Positions 24,615-37,424 are shown, counted from the first letter of the stretch. The stretch: 64,000 nucleotides of DNA from Sipunculus nudus (GCA_026874595.1 CM049311.1:15777676-15841675); one strand, 5' to 3'. Program-made: numbers and translations. Notes: generated by a model from the letters alone, not told the origin.

Positions 24615-24829
24615 GTAGGCATAAGTTTGTATATTTGATGCTATGATTTATTATAATGTTTGGTTTTTATTATTGAATCAGAGTCTGCATAGCCTGAACA
24701 AGAGAAATAAAGTTGTCGGTTTTAATTGTCAACGTGATCTCGCGTGTGGACACGGAGCTCAGACGTTGTTTAGCCCGGATGATCGAGCGACAACATATAA
24801 AAACAAAAGCAGGTGATATGCAAGCCATT

Positions 24830-24836
<7 letters not shown>

Positions 24837-24866
<30 letters not shown>
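24837..24866. repeat. (TA)n microsatellite
   Basis: About 15 TA units in copy B intron 3. Confidence 0.95.
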
Positions 24867-24868
<2 letters not shown>

Positions 24869-25126
24869 TGATATAGATAAACACTTTTCCGAGCAATGAT
24901 CGGCCTAATATGTGCCCGGCCTATTCCATCATATAATTATTTTAACCTTGGATTCGGCAAACTAAACACTTGATTGATAGATTTTGTAAACCTGTGTAGT
25001 TGCTGGCTATGCATTTTCTCTTGTTTTCTGAGATAATACTATTGACAATTACGACTGGTGGGGTGTATAGTGTTTCAATATATTTTGGTGATTTAAATAA
25101 ATGTAAAATTACTATTTTCATTTCAG

Positions 25127-25295
25127 TCCTCGAAATAGTTGGGAGATCCTACAGGGCAGACGTAACGTTTGGTTCGAGGCAATTTCTGGTGAGCGGGTAC
25201 TTTATATTGGTCGGATTAGCCTACCTGATCAGAGACCATTTTTATCTACAACTAGCTCTGTCTCTGCCACTGTTGTGCTACGTCTATTTATTTTG
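25127..25295 (+). pseudogene. Copy B exon 4 (TM5-TM6 region)
   Basis: 169 bp, open, reading LEIVGRSYRADVTFGSRQF then two hydrophobic segments ending LLCYVYLFW before GTAAGC. Confidence 0.85.
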
Positions 25296-25384
25296 GTAAG
25301 CATAATGTTTATTTAAATGAATTCAGAGCAGTTTTGATTCCCTGCGTCCGTAAACATTACATTTCACCGGGTATGATTTATAGT

Positions 25385-25975
25385 GACGTCCGGAGGATTT
25401 AAGGTATCAGGGGAGGGGTAGCACATCTGGTGGTAGTTTTTCTGGTTGGGGGGGGGGGATGTTATATCGTTTCTTATTATGTCTCAGATTAGGTTATTAC
25501 ATTGTTGACTTTTGATGTGATCATGTATTCTTGTCGTTTCTTAATTTTTTTACATCTGGCAAAAAGTAAACTTTTCACAAGTCATTTTCACACTTCAGGC
25601 GCACCGAATGGTTTACCAATAACGAAGTCAGTATACGGTATCCGATAAACTTTGTGTCACACTAAACCAGCAAAACGAGTACCAGTAGGCATTACCATAT
25701 TCGATAAGTTATTGGCCCTTCTAGGAATACCATGTTTTGCAGTTATTGATATTGAGCATGTATTACGTAAACGGTATCCCTTACGCATACATTTAAAAAA
25801 TACAGTTGCAGTGTTAACAGAACGGGAATTTGGAGGCAATAAAACATTGTATTCAGTGTACCGGGTCAGTGTGAAAACGGCTACATTGTTAACACAGCAA
25901 TTATTATGTCCCGAAAGAGAGATTTTACCAACACAGCATGATTTTTAAGCAAATGAAATAAGGGTATATTTTAAT
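25385..25975. repeat. Block shared by copies B and C but absent from A
   Basis: Matches about 48830-49440 in copy C intron 4, including the G run (25448-25458 in B). Both strands are open for part of it: the minus frame reads PPNSRSVNTATVFFKC in B and PPNSRSINSAPVFFKF in C. Differences are mostly amino-acid-altering, so it looks like a transposon remnant rather than a gene. Family unknown. Confidence 0.5.
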
Positions 25976-26468
25976 GGGAAATGTGTAAATGTTATTCTGG
26001 ATTTGTGTAGTAGTTAACTTTAGTTTTCTTCAAGTAACTGACGGAAGACAATACTTCTATAAACATGAGTAAATAAGTTTCATTGATTACTGATAACAAG
26101 GCTATTCACCATACCACTTGCTCTGGTGTTTGCAACATATTTATGATACTGTATTATTTATATATATTGTGTGATATTTAAACAATAATAAACCATAATA
26201 TTATATAGATAGGCTTTATTTGAAAACTATAGATCAAGGGGTTATGGTTAAACGTCAATGTCAATGACGTTGTATCTGATATAAGTGGTTCCTTAGCCTT
26301 TTATAGCTTTATGGGTCAAATGATTCTCATTTAATGCTGACGGAAAACTCTTGGTCAATGTCTGTGCAGTTCAAAAGTTTTCTTAAAATGTGGCCTGCAC
26401 GCATTTTATTTTGTTTTATTTTCATCATTATGATAATTATGGTCATCAACATTTAATCATTCATCAAG

Positions 26469-26595
26469 GGTGGCACATGATACGGCGTGCTGGTTCTATG
26501 CCAAGAACCGGAAGGAGGAAGGCGAGGGCATGGTAAGAAAGATGGCGAAATGGAACAGAGCTTATCTGCCGGAGATAATTGATGTTTCTGTGAAG
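26469..26595 (+). pseudogene. Copy B exon 5 (central cytoplasmic loop)
   Basis: 127 bp, open. Encodes VAHDTACWFYAKNRKEEGEG and RKMAKWNRAYLPEIID. This fills the position of the SLC22 PESPRWL loop, whose usual residues are absent, exactly as in copy C. Confidence 0.8.
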
Positions 26596-28047
26596 GTATC
26601 GCCCTTTCCATGATATTCATTTGTATGAACATATTTAGACTTATCCAATCTTTGATATATATATTTACTAATGTTTCAAAACTGTTTTCGTTTAAAGTCA
26701 GTGCGCTCTTCCACATGTGCGTGTGTAAAGCATGTGAATTTTCTTACTTTAATTTCCAGATACTGCCTGTTACAAATTTATCTAAACAAATGACATCAAT
26801 TAAGAGGATTCTGAAAACCGGTTTATTAGATTAAGTTTTATTACACGACAAGATATGTTTCTTTTAGATAGACTGCTTCGTTTGGATTAATCCCACACCT
26901 TAACCCTGCTTATAGAGGACCAAGGAAGTCTTTGAGAGTATAAAATGCCCACACTCACATAATATCCTCTGTTAAAGGATAACTGTATTTCGGAGATCAC
27001 CAACAATTGATTACAGAAGGAAACATTTATTAGAATAGCTACCTGGCTGGATATATGATCACGTGCGTTTTTAATTTCTGCTCCGTCGCTGACCTTCGTT
27101 GAGAGATTATTACAGCTTATATGGTTGGAAACACATGTATATGGCCAAATAACAATGTGTGCGAACTATCTGAATTCCAAATTGTGGTCCTCGCATAAAT
27201 CTAGAGCAGAACCTCGATATGTTGAAAAAAAACTCTATCTTTTTCCGAATATCCTTGTCAGTTCACATGTTCAAAAATTAAAAGTAAGTATTCGTAGATG
27301 ATAGAAAATCCTTAAAATTTGTTTTCGGCGAGAGAAAAATTAATCACTTAAAGTTAAGATCTATTAAAAATGTGCAACAACCATAATACTTTTTATGGGT
27401 ATAAAATAGAGATGCCTGTTTGAAGAAGGGGGTATATTCTTACCAGGTAAATGTTAAATCTGTCCGATTATTAATTTAAAAATATCAATTTTTTAACACA
27501 AACTAGCAGCATTTTACCCGAAATATCATGATATTTGACTGGAACTTAATTATGAATAAATGGTAATAAACTACGTACCCGACATTTGCTTGTTACAATA
27601 CATACATTTTAGATTCAAATTGATTCAGGCTGAAACGAATAGTAATGTGCAGTGTGGTCATTATATCATTTGGTCAATACTTTAACCTTAAGGTTGACTA
27701 GAATACTATATGTGAAGTATTGTTAAACAGAAAGAAGACCGGAGGGCCAATATTTCAGACCTTTTCCGGACGCCCCGCCTCAGAACCCGCACCATAAATC
27801 TTTGTTTTAACTGGTGAGCATTAATCCGATTCATTGTAAGTCATACTTCAATTCATTTCCGTCCTTATTGCCGATATCATATTTGCAGTTACGATTCGAT
27901 TAAAAAGTTCTATTTTCAATTCATGCTAAACGAAGGTTGACCACGTTTGTATGTTTTAATATGGTAAAAGTAAGGACCTTCTACAAATCTCCGCACTGAC
28001 GTTTCAATCATAAAAATAAAGTGACGTTGTCCATAATAGTACCTTAG

Positions 28048-28318
28048 TTTTTGGTAATAAATTTGAGTAAAAATAGAGATAAGAGAGATTTTTTAACACA
28101 CAGGATGGTCATCAGTATGGTATATTACGGGGTGTCACTAAACACCGCAAGCTTGGCCGGGGATCCCTACCTCAACTTCTTTATCTCTGGAGCTGTGGAA
28201 ATACCCGAATATGTCATATGTCAAGTGGCTCTGAAGTACGTAGGCCGGAGATGGCTTCACACAATTATGATGGTTCTTGCCGGCGTTTTTCTTTTGGCTA
28301 CATCGGCGGTGCCAACCG
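28048..28318 (+). pseudogene. Copy B exon 6 (TM7-TM9 region)
   Basis: 271 bp after CCTTAG. It reads FLVINLSKNRDKRDFLTHRM, then VYYGVSLNTASLAGDPYLNF, then KYVGRRWLH and a hydrophobic helix, ending in a split codon before GTGCGT. Confidence 0.85.
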
Positions 28319-29175
28319 GTGCGTAATTAACTTATTGTTCCCTCTTTACATCTGAAACTTCTGAAGGTAAAGTAGAAATTACTCGAAAAGTGAAAGTGGC
28401 TTTATTTATTCACGTTTGTTCATGTATCAAAATGTAATGCAATCTCGTCTTACTTTACAATTACACACAACCGAGTACAAAGCTGACGGCTTTCCTGGTC
28501 ATAAGCACGTAACTGCCTTGGGCTAGCAACCCCATTGGCCCCCTAAACCCTTCGTCATTCCGTTTAACTTCATACAATAAAGCACTACAAAATATTTATT
28601 GTTACAAGGAGAAAAATTGATATTTCACGATCATAACCAGCCAAGAGTAACCGGTAGCTTAACAAGTCCGAATTTTTCAAAAAGAGCATAAACGAAATGG
28701 CATGAAAAATCAATTAAACGAGTAAAATAAATGGGTGGATTTATTAAATAAGCAATCCTAATATAAACATAATAAGGTTTGTTGAAATTGTTTACTAGTT
28801 TGTATATCGGTCTGACCCATTTTTTCGAAACATCGTTTTCGATTATGCTAAGGTTTAGGTCCCAGAGGGGTTGCTCTTGGCAGGTTCACAGCCTGATGTA
28901 TACGAAGTCGTGAACAACGGCTTTTATGAAGCAAGCAAATCCTCCACCCCTCCAAACCCCACACTGACAAACGACAGACCACTGATTCCTGTTCAGTTAA
29001 AAATATAAATCTGACTACAATTTTGTTTGTCCTTTTCTTATCCTAGTCACCATGCAATAGTCTCAGTGTAATCATTTCCTTACATTTATACATGCATTAG
29101 CATTCTATGTAAATTCATGACTGTAAATGGTAAAATAAGGGGTTTGTATTAATGAGATGCTTTGTGCAAGCTATG

Positions 29176-29176
<1 letters not shown>

Positions 29177-29236
<60 letters not shown>
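29177..29236. repeat. (TA)n microsatellite
   Basis: About 30 TA units, about 40 bp before exon 7 of copy B; copy C has a shorter run in the same place (51859-51889). Confidence 0.95.
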
Positions 29237-29238
<2 letters not shown>

Positions 29239-29275
29239 ATGCTCATATATGAAATAATGAAACTATGCTTACCAG

Positions 29276-29454
29276 ATAGGAGTTGGGTAACGACCACGCT
29301 CACTATGGTTGGTAAGTTCTGCATCACTACATTCACCATCATTTACTTGTTTTCGGCGGAAATCTTTCCCACGGTCGTCAGGCAGATCGGCGTCAGTACC
29401 GGGTCGTGTTTCGCCAGGGTCGGCGGTTTAGTGTCTCCGTATATCGCTCTTCTG
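29276..29454 (+). pseudogene. Copy B exon 7 (TM10-TM11 region)
   Basis: 179 bp against 182 in copy C: one codon is missing where C has ISASFT and B has ITTFT. Keeps YLFSAEIFPTVVRQIGVSTG and the GTAAGA donor. Confidence 0.85.
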
Positions 29455-30257
29455 GTAAGATTTTCAAAACAATTTTGGTGGAGGTATTCAGCTTTTTTAA
29501 ACCGTAAGTGTTATTAATGTATATGCAAGGATTAGCAGGCCACGTTATGGTACAGAACCTGATACTCAAAGCTTCACCTAAACATATTGGCTCACATTAA
29601 GAGTTACACGTTTCTTAACACAGTTATTCATAACAACAGTGTAAAAAAAAGACACAAAAACCTCTTGGTTGTCACTCAGAAAAAAAAATAGGCTTCATAA
29701 TCTATGGTAGGGGAGGCTAATGCAGACAGAGCAATAGCACGATCAGCGAAGTGAAAAGGAGCGATGGTTATCAGTTTATATTTCTTTTACTTAAACAGTG
29801 AGGCGTGTTTTCACCATATAGTCTAGTCTTAATTGCTGTCATAGTCATTTGTATTTTCATTTGTATGACATCCGAATGATAAAGATGTGGTTATTAATAC
29901 AGTGGTTTAAATTTGTATTTTGATCGGATGGCTACAGTACATGGGTCTACAGCGATTTGAATTGAAACTGTAATTGGATGAATGGATTGTATACATGTAT
30001 ACGACCAAATGCAGGGCTAGAAATTTTTGGCGAAATACCGAGAGCTCTCGTGGATGTCCCTCTCTTATTAGTGTCTTAGCTTTTAAAATATTATTCCTTA
30101 AAAAGAAACTCAATAGTTTAAAAAGCATTGTATTATATATTAACACTTCTACATGAAATGCAGTTTTAACTGCACTTATCACATAGTACATCCACCTGCC
30201 ACCTTCACGGACGAACGTTCAAAGTAATGTGTCAACATTCATGCGGATGTTTGTTCT

Positions 30258-30258
<1 letters not shown>

Positions 30259-30308
<50 letters not shown>
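30259..30308. repeat. (TA)n microsatellite
   Basis: About 25 TA units in copy B intron 7. Confidence 0.95.
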
Positions 30309-30312
<4 letters not shown>

Positions 30313-30477
30313 TACAATATATATATTTTAACATTCAACAAGTGCTGTTTTCAGGTCCTGTTTCAATCAAAACATAAAATATAATATATAAAATTGACAT
30401 GTAGACGTGAGAACGATACATCCAGCAGAATTGTTAATTTTGGGTCTTCCAAAATGAATACCATTTCTTCTTTACAG

Positions 30478-30636
30478 AGTGATGTTAATATGATCCTCCC
30501 GCCAATAATCTTTGGTGCTCTCTCTGTATTAGCCGGCTTTCTATCACTAATGCTACCAGAGACCAAAGGAAGGATATTACCGCAAAGTATCGAGGAAGGA
30601 GAAGTGTTTGGGGAGGAAGAAGAAGGGTATGTATAA
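30478..30636 (+). pseudogene. Copy B exon 8 (TM12 and C-terminus)
   Basis: Follows TTTACAG; reads ILPPIIFGALSVLAGFLSLM, then PETKGRILPQSIEEGEVFGE and a short acidic tail to TAA. Confidence 0.85.
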
Positions 30637-32580
30637 TATGTGTTGTGAATAATCTACACAAAAATAGTTTATTTTATGAAAAATTGATTCCTTTTTTCAA
30701 ATTATTATTACCGATATGATTCATTACATTTATATTAGTTTTCTACATATATGATTTATTTGATCATTTTCTTTCATTGGCGGTCGGGGTAGGGTAGGCG
30801 TTAAAAGTCTTGCTTTGTTGAAAAAATGAAAAAGAAAACCTGTGTGACAAAAGGTTTTTTTAAAGCGGCTTTGGTTTATTAATCACGATTATGTACACTT
30901 TTATTTGTAAATAAATATAAAATATTATTGCAAAGTAAAGGACTGAATTAACAAACATAACCGCTATTTGAAGCTACTTTTAAACAAATCAGTTATATCA
31001 ACAGATTTTATCTGAGGCGTAAAAAAAGCTTTACCTGGTTCAGATAACTTATCTATATTGCAGAAACCCCACAACGCACGTGGAGGGAGAAAATGATAAC
31101 GGACGAATAAATCCAAACATTCCAAAGAACGATGTATTTGTGACAAAATTCTAGGTATCTAGTATCATTTTTAAATGATCACCGAAAGATGCCCCGTGAA
31201 GTATGTGGTAGTTCATACAATAGGTACCCGTAACTTGTATAGCCATCCGTGAATCAGGCACGTCATCAAAGTACTGTTCTTAGCGTAAGATGTTTTTAAT
31301 TCAGGGAATACAGATGTGTAACTGCTGTTTAATACTGTGGTTTGTTTTATGTTCGCGAGGGTTTGCAAATATGAAATATTCATGGAGAAGAAATAATCGG
31401 GAAATTTAAATCTTCGTGAATAAGACGTCACATGTGAACAGTAATTTATTCTATAGGCTCACTTGCATTTCATTTATTACGCGTAAGATTAATATTAACA
31501 TTAATACCAATTTTTTTGTATATCTGCCACTAATGCATGAAGGATATCCACATCGTTGGTGTCTCCTTAGCTCTTTTTTTATAATTGTTAAGACTTTGTG
31601 TAAATATTGGGAAAGTGAGATAACAAATATTAACTTTATTGTGTATGTTACTATATGGTAAATCGCGTAACCTCCGAAACAGTGAAGAGGTGAAAACCTG
31701 GAGTATATTACCTCGAAAATATGAAACCAACCACAGTTCATATATGTGACGTGATTAACAGCTAAAAGTTAACGGCAAACTGAATTATAACAACATTATT
31801 ATTAAGACTGAAAACAGATATCCATGCATTGTGGTCACTTATTCCCTTTTTCTTATATCTGTGCAACTATAAGGGAGTGCAAGCAAGGGTTGACATTTTA
31901 TTAGAACACCAAGTGGTTGCGTCATTTTCTATAAAAATATGAACGGTACTGCATCAACTGCATTAGTCTTAATATGAAATATTAAAAAAGCTGTCCATCA
32001 TCACGTGTCCATACAGTGGCGTCAATTTGATTTATAAAGGGTGGGGGATAACTAACACTTTGGGAAGGTAAGCAATGTTTTTATTGTCTGTGTGCCAAAT
32101 TTCGAATGCATAACAATTAAGAATGAGTTTTTGTTAATAAGGTATTACGTTTCCAGTACATATAACTTCCAAAGACACATAATATTAATTGATGATTAAT
32201 TGAAGTTAATTGATGACCCATAATAGAATAAAGGTGTATTGGTGAACTGTAAGCACACGACACTCAATAAATGCATAAATGAAAGATTTACAAAAAGATA
32301 TTCAAAATAAAGCTCTTAACAATGTGTATTATTCTTTGGTTACAGGGTCCTCTGACGGGTATTTATCGTTGAATTCTCCGAACCTAGCACAAGATCGTGA
32401 AAGCAGATGTGTATGTAAATTTGTCAAAAAATCTCACAATATCTTGTTTGACAATATAATAATACTTATAATACTTATAAAATACTTCCTGATTAAAACA
32501 CTAGACCTCTCAAGATATTAAACTGAAAACAAATTAGAAAAAATACACAGAGTAAAGTAAGAGTAGATTTTCAAGCAACT
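30637..32580. other. 3' flank of copy B
   Basis: Matches flanks of A and C to about 31930, then jumps to the block also seen at 10300 and 58080-58610. A frame at 32279-32521 is partly open in unit C too, but nearly all differences change amino acids, so I do not call a gene. Confidence 0.65.
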
Positions 32581-33029
32581 ACAGATCAGAATAAAAGGTC
32601 ACGGATTGACGAATAAAATGAGCTACAATTTATGCGGCTAGGAAGAATCTGGGCAGAGATATATAGAAAAAGAACGATTTTTTATTTTTCTATGACCTTG
32701 AACTTTCACCTATATAACCCCAAAACAAGAGGCTTCCAGGTCTATTGATTGTGAATCAACCGTAAACGTTTGAATACGTGTGAAATCTGTGACTCCGTAT
32801 TATTTCATATGGAACATATGAACACAAAACCTATACGCGGAATGAGTAAAAGTTTTTTAATGTATATCATGAGTATATCTTATGTTTTCTGTATCTTCCT
32901 TACTTAATCAAGATGCAATAATGACATTTCCTTATACCTGAATACGCATGTGAATTTTATATGTGGCTGTTTCGGCTGTAGGTTGTATGCTATGCATGTA
33001 CAAATATATATATATGTCCAAAATGACAT

Positions 33030-34031
33030 CTTCTACCGAACAATGACCCTCTCTATATCCACGCACAATCCAATCACCCTCCAGCTATCATTAGGTAGAT
33101 ACCCATGATGATCAGCAAACGTGTATCTGACAACTCCTGCAATATAGAGCTATTTATGAAAGCCAAACCCATGTATGACAAAGCTTTAGCGAAAAGCGGG
33201 TTCTCAGAAAGCTTAAAATATGTTGAACCCACAGTGAAAAGCAAAAGAAACAGGAAAAGGAAAATAATATGTTTTAATCCACCCTACAGCCGTCATGTAA
33301 AAACCAACATTGGCAGACAATTCATGAAACTAGTTGAAAAGCACTTCCCTCAACATCACAGGTACCACAGGTTATTCAACAGGAACAATTTGAAAATTAG
33401 CTATAGCTGTCTACCTAACATGTCCAACCTGATCAGCAAACATAATATGAAGGTTTTAAATACTGACAATGCTGTGAATGTACCTCAAAAACAATGTAAC
33501 TGCCGTAAAAAAGACGAATGTCCTATGAATGGTCAATGTCAGCTGAAATGCATTGTCTATAAGGCAACAGTTAGAACAGACAATGACGTGAAACACTACA
33601 TAGGGTGTACTGAAAGTGATTTCAAGACAAGATACAATAACCACAAGCAATCCTTTCGGAACAGATCTCATGCTAAAAATACTGAACTGTCTCAACACAT
33701 TTGGTCACTAAAAGACAACAATATCAATTACAAGCTCTCCTTGGAAATATCTGCCAAGGCAGCACCTTACTTCTGTGGGACTAGGAAGTGTGATCTCTGC
33801 TTGTCTGAAAAGCTACTTATAGCTACGGCCCCCACTGGATCATTGTTGAACTCAAGAGCTGAAATTCTCTCCAAGTGCCGCCATCAAAACAAATTCACCC
33901 TGAAATATTTTAAACCTAGCTTTCGTAATAATATTCAGCGTGCCCCCTTAACCCCCCCGCCCCCCCCCCCCCAACGAGGATCCGGCAGACTTACCTGTTC
34001 AGGTAGTTGTTTTCTCACTGCTTTGCAGTGA
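33030..34031 (+). mobile_element. Penelope-like retroelement, 3' part with GIY-YIG-type endonuclease
   Basis: A 308-codon frame (33105-34031) has a basic KRNRKRK segment (residues 47-53), FNPPYSRHVKTNIGRQF (57-73) and SYSCLPN (99-105). A cysteine cluster follows (131, 133, 139, 145, 149), then a GIY-YIG-like core: VYKATV (151-156), YIG (165-167), Arg176 in KTRYNNH and Glu194 in NTELSQHIW. A second Cys set follows (224, 229, 232). Such RT-tail plus GIY-YIG proteins belong to Penelope-like elements, from my memory of the family. The frame continues upstream across a single TAG (33096-33098) with DPLYIHAQSNHPPAIIR, so the true protein began further 5'. The RT catalytic domain is missing: a 5'-truncated dead copy. 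A C-rich run (33952-33972) probably shifts the last 30 codons. Confidence 0.82.
33993..34031 (+). other. Two adjacent hairpins at the end of the Penelope-like ORF
   Basis: ACCTG-TT-CAGGT at 33993-34004, then TCACTGC-TTT-GCAGTGA at 34015-34031, the latter overlapping the TGA stop. I could not complete a hammerhead ribozyme core around them. Confidence 0.45.
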
Positions 34032-34239
34032 TGAGGGACATGGCGTTACCACTATATCATGGTGAGTTTACCGAGTGGATTGCATTTGGTATGAGTATAG
34101 TATAGTATATTTGCCTTTTATAGTGTATATTTGCCTTGTATATTGTGTATTTTCATTGTATATGTGTATTTTTATCATATGTTATGAAATAACGGTGAAT
34201 AAAATGACTACCGTACTTTGAAAACTTTGGTATCGGATC

Positions 34240-36285
34240 CTATTACGGTACACGTTATGTCCAGCATTTTTACAGCTTTTTAAGACATTTACGGACCTAC
34301 CTCAAGATGCGTAACAAAGAGAGTAAAAGAGCTAAATAGCGGTTCACCACACGAGGATACAAATTTATTCGGACTCGCAGAATGGGCCAGCAAACGTGGC
34401 TTAAATAAACAGACTACGGCCATTTTGCGAAAAGAGGACCTCACTACTGGGCACACTCACGCCTTACTCGGAGAAGACGATTTTTCCGACCTTGTTCTTA
34501 CCCTAGGAAAGCGCAAATTATTTCTAGCGGCAACTGAAGACTTGAAATCTGGTGAGTCGTGGCAACCTTCGAAACCGGCCATTGACAAGGAGCCACAGGT
34601 GACTATAAATGATATTAGGCAGCAAGCGGAAGAAATTCATTCCGCAGTTAAGACCTTCTATAAACTTTTTACCCCCTGGAGTAATGAAAAAGCACAGGAA
34701 ATACCAACAAAGCAAGGGGAATAAATATTACATAGTAGTGAGATTATTGACCTATTAGACCCTCGTTCAGTGCTCACAAAGCTACAAAAAGAAAGGCCGT
34801 ACAATTCCTGTCTGAGCGTACAAAAATGCGTTTTCGGGCTCGGAGAAAGAGGGTTGTCACGAATGAGGACAGTTACCATGTAGTCAGAGGGGATGATCAT
34901 CACCCTCGAAATGGCAAGAGCCCTTTTAGTGATAGTTGTAAATATCGTCACGTATTAGTAAGCCTGACGAGCAACAAGCGCAGTTTCAACCATAAAAAAG
35001 CCATACGTTAACTCAGAGGGATCACTTAGCCTAGATTCATAGGTACGATTATTACCAAATGATGACCAAGATAGGGATTATATCCTGAACGGGATAGCGA
35101 ACGGATTTCGAATTACTGATATAACAATAGACCATTCTTCGCCGGTAACGATTGACAATTACAAATCTGCTACTGCACCTAATGTTAAAGAGCATGTTGA
35201 AGCTCAGATTCGGGAAGAGTCAGCCAATGGTCATTATAGCATCGTTTCAGAACTGCCGACTATCAGCCCTGCTTTGGGTGCCTTAGAAGGATAAGTTTGC
35301 TTCGTTATCCGGCAATAATAATAAACAGATACGTATTATACATGATTATAGTCGCCCGGCGGGAGAAGCATTAAATTATTACGCTTTCAAGGATACATTG
35401 AAATATCAGTCCGTCCAGGATGCTATTGACTTAATTAAGCTGAATAGCTATATGGCTAAGGTGTATTTGTCAAATGCATATAGAGTGGTTAAAATTCATC
35501 CCTGCGAATACCAAGCAACTGGTATTAACTTGTTATTTACAAGTACTAGTAAACCAGTTTTCTCGTTGAGCGTCGGCTTCAGTTTGTGCGCTCGGAAAAT
35601 CTCCATTCATCTTTGATACATTATCCCAGGCTGTCCGGCGCATCATGAAAACCAGAGGTTTCGAGAAAATTGTATCTTATCTGGATGACTTTATCAGCGT
35701 AGAAAAATCATATAAGGCATGCAAAGAAACAATGTGTGAATTAATGTACATTTTGCGTCAGGATTCAGAATTAACTATAAGAAAGTTGAAGGGCTCGTAC
35801 AGTTATTGACTTTTCTTGGTATTCTGCTTGACAGCTGTAATATGACAATTTCACTTCCTAATTAAAAAAATTAAAGAACTACAAGAGACACTTTTTCGGT
35901 TCAATATTAAACAAAAGGTTACTAAGAAAGACTTGATGCGCCTAGCCGGACAACTGAACTGGGCAACGCAATGTGTATAGGGTGGCCGTTTCCATTTGCG
36001 GCATATTTTGGATAATATTTGTACTTTAAATAAAACATGGCATAGGACTCGAGTAACGTTAGAAATGAAAAAGGATATTGCAATGTGGCTTAGTGTCATG
36101 GAGTATTTTAACGGCAGATCCTCTACGGTGGATAACCGCCCTGCTGCGCCGGTATGTATTGACACATAATTGGAGGTTGTCGGAGCGTACTTCAGGGGCG
36201 AATGTCTCTATACCCGCTGGGCTGCGACTGTGCGATATGTTGTCGATTTGTGTATTAATCATAGAGAAGTCCTAGCAAATAACCG
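34240..36285 (+). mobile_element. DIRS-like retrotransposon relic (gag-like, RT, RNase H)
   Basis: Broken frames follow each other in order. A gag-like stretch (34425-34724) reads LRKEDLTTGHTHALLGEDDF. RT blocks start near 35335 with IHDYSRPAGEALN, then MAKVYLSNAYRVVKIHP (about 35450) and YLDDFISV (about 35680, the catalytic box). A segment near 35875-35980 reads KKDLMRLAGQLNWATQCV, then an RNase H-like part near 36175 reads VGAYFRGECLYTRWAATVRY. This order and wording resemble DIRS-type (tyrosine-recombinase) retroelements of aquatic invertebrates. Several frameshifts and stops are present, and sequence stops resembling the element after about 36285. No tyrosine recombinase or terminal repeats are seen. 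Confidence 0.75.
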
Positions 36286-36289
36286 TTAA

Positions 36290-37410
36290 TCATATAATAT
36301 ACAGTTTGGTGGAATTGGCCGAAAAATGTTACATTTGTGTCACATTTTAGTAGTATGAAGCGCGATGTAATTTAATTGCACTGCATTGTTTTATGATTAT
36401 CTGTATACTTGTGTACTTGCTTACTATGACGACACGTATTTGACATTGTGAACTTTTTAGAAAGTAAAGTTCTCCATTACCCACACATGCGAGTTTCTTT
36501 TGTCTGGATAAGGGTGTATTTAAAGTGGAAAATCATGTAAGCCAATATGTGATACACACGTGGGTCCGGTATATCTGCAATATATTTAACTAACAATACA
36601 TCAACACACCGTTTTGCACAGGATATACAAAATACACAGCAACGACATTGATACCAACAAACCAGGGATGGTGAGATTTCGAGAACCCAGTTTTGGTACA
36701 AAAGCTAAATTTACCCAACAAATATATATATATATAATACTTGAGTATTAAGGATTCCTAAAGTAGTTTGTACGAGACTGTTCGCCTCATTGAGGTGCTG
36801 AAAAGTCAAAGACGGCGGTGAAAACCTGTAAAGCGCGGATGTAACAAAGGAAACGCACATGCTCGGGCCCCCTGGGGTGACCAGATGGTCACAAGGCATA
36901 ATAAGACCCCAGTGCTGGTTCAGTTTACGGTAGTCTACCGTAAATCTTATAAAGTACGGTCGGGCCGTGTAATGACGGTACTGTAGTTGAAGAAACACGA
37001 GAGATTTCTGCCATGTCTAGGATTGCTGCTCAAATTTTTCTGCTTCAATTTTTTTTTTACCTGACAAGATGCTTTTGAACTTAATAATGAGCCAAAAAAA
37101 GCCAATTTCAGCCAAACTGCTACAAGTGTCTTTTTCACCGAAACCGTCAAGCTAAGTTGGTTCGAATGGTTACGTTTCGGTTATGTTTGGTCCTTATAAT
37201 TCTGTTTACCAATAACAGTCTTCTGTCCGCAAAATGTTTCTGTCCTTAAGCTAAAGGCATAGAAAAACCGGAGAATGGCGTCCAAAATAATTATTCTTTT
37301 AATTACCTTCAATGGTTTCCACTTGAATGATTTTAAGATAAATTATTCAAAGTTAAACGTAGTCAAATTACAATGAAATTTAGCTGTTTGGAGCTGTAAC
37401 AGCTGACATG
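36290..37410. other. Intergenic DNA between retroelement relics
   Basis: No gene supported. It contains a 9-bp inverted repeat (TTTACGGTA, GTC, TACCGTAAA) at 36924-36944 that also creates a misleading VDYRKLN on the minus strand. Confidence 0.5.
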
Positions 37411-37424
37411 GCACGAATTTATCA

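Larger units (their letters stand above)
16804..30636 (+). pseudogene. SLC22-like transporter, copy B, complete exons but two nonsense codons
   Basis: Eight exons: 16804-17181, 18995-19098, 24460-24614, 25127-25295, 26469-26595, 28048-28318, 29276-29454 and 30478-30636. All introns begin GT and end AG. Lengths and phases equal copy C except for one missing codon in exon 7 and one in exon 8. Joined length is 1542 nt, a multiple of three. Exon 3 carries TAG at 24518-24520 and TGA at 24560-24562, both in frame; skipping it (155 bp) would shift the frame. Other exons keep all SLC22 motifs, so inactivation looks recent, or this is a null allele. Introns host a pogo stub and a large minisatellite. 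The start ATG has A at -3 and G at +4, as in copy C. Confidence 0.9.

Noticed and set aside
32279-32521. 80-codon frame partly open in units B and C (NVYYSLVTGS...)
   Set aside because: Nearly all B/C changes alter the amino acid; no evidence of coding constraint.
33993-34031. Hammerhead ribozyme at the end of the Penelope-like element
   Set aside because: Hairpins and a TGATGAG word are present, but no matching GAAA core segment could be placed.
36711-36998. Minus-strand FTVDYRKLNQ, looking like a Ty3/gypsy reverse transcriptase
   Set aside because: The words come from a 9-bp inverted repeat (36924-36944); no other RT block is near.
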